The notes beneath the pieces were generated by a model that did no database searches, was not told the origin of the DNA, and saw only the letters and a list, made by a program, of their open reading frames with translations. 64,000 nucleotides of DNA from Eubacterium ventriosum (lineage in GTDB: Bacteria; Bacillota; Clostridia; Lachnospirales; Lachnospiraceae), in assembly GCF_025150745.1 (NCBI RefSeq), contig NZ_CP102282.1:1375501-1439500 (forward strand), given 5' to 3'. Below, piece by piece: positions 61,284-64,000 of the stretch. The position numbers and the translations under genes were made by a program. Each line of letters opens with the position of its first letter. Position 1 is the first letter of the stretch.

Positions 61284-62585
61284 ATGCAGAAACGTACATT
61301 AAACAATGGCTTGAAAGTTATATGTTATCCAATTGAACATGCTATGTCAGTGGAAATTGGATTATATACAAGAGCCGGAGCTAGATATGAGAATAAAGAG
61401 AATAATGGGATTACGCACTTGTTGGAACATATGCATTTTAGACAACTGGGAGACATGAACCAGAAAGATATATATGGAACTACGGAACTGATGGGAACTT
61501 CGTTACGTGGTACTACACATAAGGAAATGTTATGTTTCAATGTGAAGGTAAGACCTAAGTATTTAGAAAAAAGTCTGGATATTTTTGAAAAAATATTAAC
61601 AACCTATGATTGGACGGAAGAGCAACTGGAAAGTGAGAAAAAGATTGTTATAAATGAAATTTATGAAAAGGAGGATGAAGTAACTTTAGAGAAAATTTAT
61701 GACAAGGCTATTTGGCGTAAGAATCCTTTAAAACGCGGAATTTTAGGAAGTGAAGAGAATGTAAAAGGTTTTACGGTAGATGATTTGGTTGGTTATAAGA
61801 AAGAAATATTCTCTAAGAATAATGTAACTTTGGTTATAACAGGAGCTATAGATGAAGAAAAGTCCAGAGAAATTTTTGAAGAATTTGGGAAAATAAAAAT
61901 CAATGAAGGAGTAGAACGAAAAGAAAAAGTAGAGGTTATTAAGGGAAGACAATTCAAAAGAGAACCGGACGTTAAATTGAAAAATTTTGCGTCGTGGAAC
62001 ATAGTGGATGTTCAGTTATCTTTTGATGTGGATTTGACTAAGATTAAAGAAAATGAACTTTTATTTCTAAATAGCATAATTGGAGGCGGAGATGGCTCAT
62101 ATCTTCAAACGGAAATTCGTGAAAATCAGGGCTTGGTTTATGATATTTATTCGTGTGTAGATATTTTTAGTAAGGAATCTATATTGTCTATAATTTTTTC
62201 TATAGATAAAAGCAGGCTGCAGTTGAGCATATTGGAGATTATTAAGATTCTAAAGCAGCTTAAGAATATTATTTCTAAAAAAGACGTGGATAGAAATATG
62301 GCTTTTTTCACAGAAAATCTATGGTATTGGGCAGAAGAAACTAAAGAATTAAATTTTCAATTAGGTAGTGATTTTCTGAATGATAAAGAAGTGTTAACCA
62401 TTGAAGATAGAATTATGGCAAATGAAAGAATTGACTTTCAACGAATGAGAGAGATTTCAGAAATGATTTTTAGAAAAGAAAATATGTCTTTAATTGTAAT
62501 CGGACCAACCAAAGGGATAACTGAAAACAAATTAAGAGAACTATTATATGGTAAATACGATAATGAGTACAATGAAAAAGATTAA
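61284..62585 (+). CDS. M16-family zinc metallopeptidase
   Basis: A 433-residue protein of the insulysin/processing-peptidase family. The inverted zinc motif HLLEH lies at about 45-49, with the distal glutamate expected in EKKIVINEIYEKED (about 120-128). N-terminal active half and C-terminal inactive half are both present. No signal peptide, so it acts in the cytoplasm. GGGGGAG precedes the ATG. It is preceded by the direct repeat suited to the LytTR regulator and followed 19 bp later by a lipoprotein gene. M16 enzymes process peptides, including ribosomal peptides in some clusters, but no precursor gene was found here. Confidence 0.9.
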   Translation: MQKRTLNNGLKVICYPIEHAMSVEIGLYTRAGARYENKENNGITHLLEHMHFRQLGDMNQKDIYGTTELMGTSLRGTTHKEMLCFNVKVRPKYLEKSLDIFEKILTTYDWTEEQLESEKKIVINEIYEKEDEVTLEKIYDKAIWRKNPLKRGILGSEENVKGFTVDDLVGYKKEIFSKNNVTLVITGAIDEEKSREIFEEFGKIKINEGVERKEKVEVIKGRQFKREPDVKLKNFASWNIVDVQLSFDVDLTKIKENELLFLNSIIGGGDGSYLQTEIRENQGLVYDIYSCVDIFSKESILSIIFSIDKSRLQLSILEIIKILKQLKNIISKKDVDRNMAFFTENLWYWAEETKELNFQLGSDFLNDKEVLTIEDRIMANERIDFQRMREISEMIFRKENMSLIVIGPTKGITENKLRELLYGKYDNEYNEKD

Positions 62586-62604
62586 TAAGGAAAAGGGTGA
62601 GCAT

Positions 62605-64000
62605 ATGAGAAAAACAATATTAATAATGACGCTATTATTGGCAGTATCCTTAACAGGATGTGGAACAACACAGAATAAAAACAGTGAAACAACAGTTGCA
62701 AAGAGTATGACGGAAAATGATTACAACAAGGCAGTGGAGAAGTTGACGGACAAGTCGGCTTATCAGACTATTGTTGAAGATTTTGATAGTGACAACAATA
62801 AGGAAGCATTTGTTTTAACCAGAGAAGGAAAAGATAATGAAGCAGTAGAAGATAAATTTGAATTATGGTTTTCTAATGGTGACAAAACAGAAAAAATTGT
62901 TTCAGATTTCATAGCTGACAACAATACATCCATAACATTATTTGAAAGTGGAAAGGATAAATATGTTTTGTTTAACAAGGCGCAAACAACACAAAATGAC
63001 GAAATGGAAGCCAAAATATATGGCGTAAGCAGCGAGAAGCCTGCAGAACTTTTTTCTCAAGGCAGAATGAATATTTTGGTGGAAAAAGGTGAGTTATACA
63101 CATATGATTATACATATTTTGTTTTAGAACCTGAAAGTAAGGATTGGATGAGTCAGTCTGAGCAGAAATACCATCTTAAATGGGATAACGAAAATAAAAA
63201 GTGCAACGAATATAAGGCGAAAGTAATGTCAGAAAAGGAATTTAATAAAATTTCCAATTCAAAAGATGTTAAGAAGAACATAGAAGAGGCATTAAAAAAA
63301 GAATACTCAGATGGAATTAAAAATGTAAAATATACTTATCTGACAAGGGAAGATAACACATTAGACATAAATATGGTTGTAACAGATAGTGAAGGAACGA
63401 AGTATAAAAACTATGTTACGGTATTATATGAAGATGGCAAAATTGGAACAGATGTTGAACTGAAAGAAGGAAACAAGAAAGCTTCAGTGATAAGTGGCAG
63501 TTCTATAAATTTAAAAACTACAAAGGAAGTTAAAGAAAAATTAAGCATACCAAACCCGGAAGAAATTACAGAAGATGTGAATGTAATAATTCACAAATGC
63601 GAATATAAAGAAGGACAAAAAACTCTTTATTGTACAGAAAATGAGCCAACATATGATTTGAAGTTTTTGGGCTTCAAGAACAAGGTATACATTACGAACT
63701 TTGCTTTAGGAAATATAACAGGAGAAAATGAAAGTCTGGCATTAGTTATTAAAGAAAAAGGTGAAGAGTCGGATAATTACGCATATCTTGCCATTTTGGA
63801 TTACAACAATAAAAAGAGCTATGTTACAAAAACAGACATATTGGCAGGTCAGGGGAGAGATGAACAGCTAAATTTATGTGATGTTACAGGAGATGGAAAA
63901 GATGAACTGATTTTGTCAAGTGAACCTAACACAACTATTGATTGGAATTTATATGGGTTTGAAGATGGTGCATTGAAACAAATTTACAGCAATGTGGAAA
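62605..64000 (+). CDS. Lipoprotein with FG-GAP/VCBS-like repeats (incomplete at the window end)
   Basis: Start ATG 62605 with AAGGGTGA upstream; the frame is open to the end of the window (at least 465 codons). A lipoprotein signal with lipobox LTGC (Cys at about 19) is followed by a threonine/asparagine linker. Two segments, YQTIVEDFDSDNNKEAFVL and NLCDVTGDGKDELILSS, are calcium-binding-like FG-GAP/VCBS repeats. It lies 19 bp after the M16 peptidase gene, so the two are probably one operon. A surface sensor or adhesin role is possible; nothing proves it. Confidence 0.8.
   Translation, partial: MRKTILIMTLLLAVSLTGCGTTQNKNSETTVAKSMTENDYNKAVEKLTDKSAYQTIVEDFDSDNNKEAFVLTREGKDNEAVEDKFELWFSNGDKTEKIVSDFIADNNTSITLFESGKDKYVLFNKAQTTQNDEMEAKIYGVSSEKPAELFSQGRMNILVEKGELYTYDYTYFVLEPESKDWMSQSEQKYHLKWDNENKKCNEYKAKVMSEKEFNKISNSKDVKKNIEEALKKEYSDGIKNVKYTYLTREDNTLDINMVVTDSEGTKYKNYVTVLYEDGKIGTDVELKEGNKKASVISGSSINLKTTKEVKEKLSIPNPEEITEDVNVIIHKCEYKEGQKTLYCTENEPTYDLKFLGFKNKVYITNFALGNITGENESLALVIKEKGEESDNYAYLAILDYNNKKSYVTKTDILAGQGRDEQLNLCDVTGDGKDELILSSEPNTTIDWNLYGFEDGALKQIYSNVE

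Overview
The window looks like chromosomal DNA of a low-GC Gram-positive anaerobe, most likely a member of the Lachnospiraceae (Clostridia). The reasons are the AT-rich composition, the strong AGGAGG-type ribosome binding sites, pyruvate phosphate dikinase next to a dimeric glycyl-tRNA synthetase, an IscR/IscS/IscU set with quinolinate synthase and MnmA, and many secreted proteins with threonine-rich linkers and lysine-rich tails. The species cannot be fixed from sequence reading alone. No phage structural genes, integrase, transposase or CRISPR array were recognised.

Layout. 1-6.1 kb: glyQS, a GH30 glycosidase and ppdK, each with its own promoter and/or terminator. 6.07-12.68 kb: an AT-rich, ATA-codon-rich accessory island bounded by two copies of a 106-bp sequence, the 3' end of ppdK plus its terminator. 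It holds a Septu-like ATPase/HNH nuclease pair whose ATPase gene has an in-frame TAA before the P-loop, several small unknown genes, two small secreted proteins, tiny membrane peptides and an MqsR/MqsA-type toxin-antitoxin pair. A decayed Fic gene follows the right repeat. 13-29.5 kb: cell-wall amidase, gamma-carbonic anhydrase, Nudix hydrolase, secreted SH3-like protein, DMT exporter, cupin, DUF4230 protein, acylphosphatase, DUF1846 protein, P-type ATPase, ZIP transporter, secreted FN3-like protein, AzlCD, and a cation-diffusion-facilitator fused to a HAD phosphatase. 29.5-38 kb: the housekeeping sigma factor, a hairpin-rich intergenic region, glutamate synthase gltBD and an array of hairpin repeats.

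38-49.5 kb: a secreted Ig-like protein, an ABC-transporter remnant, glycerol-1-phosphate dehydrogenase, an iron-sulfur flavoprotein, signal peptidase I, an NlpC/P60 hydrolase, a double GNAT protein, endonuclease IV, an AEC transporter, PepF and a HAD phosphatase. 49.4-53.7 kb: two nearly identical tRNA-Gly(GCC) genes with duplicated leaders flank a large secreted FN3-like protein; the second is followed by 149-bp tandem repeats with RNA-like hairpins that share the tRNA 3' end. A second lysine-rich-tailed secreted protein follows. 53.8-59.8 kb: PAP2 phosphatase, then iscR, a minus-strand SleB-like hydrolase lying between iscR and iscS, then iscS-iscU-nadA-mnmA. 60-64 kb: an orphan LytTR regulator, an M16 peptidase and a lipoprotein; a 22-bp-period direct repeat precedes the peptidase promoter region.

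How the parts work together: gltBD provides ammonia assimilation. IscSU supplies sulfur and Fe-S clusters, plausibly to MnmA (thiouridine), NadA (4Fe-4S), glutamate synthase and the flavoprotein. The secreted proteins with signal peptides need the SipS/LepB peptidase encoded here, and several are wall hydrolases. The strongest candidates for something undescribed are the repeat-bounded defence island at the 3' end of ppdK, the tRNA-Gly-associated 149-bp structured repeats, the hairpin array after gltD, and the LytTR/M16/lipoprotein locus.
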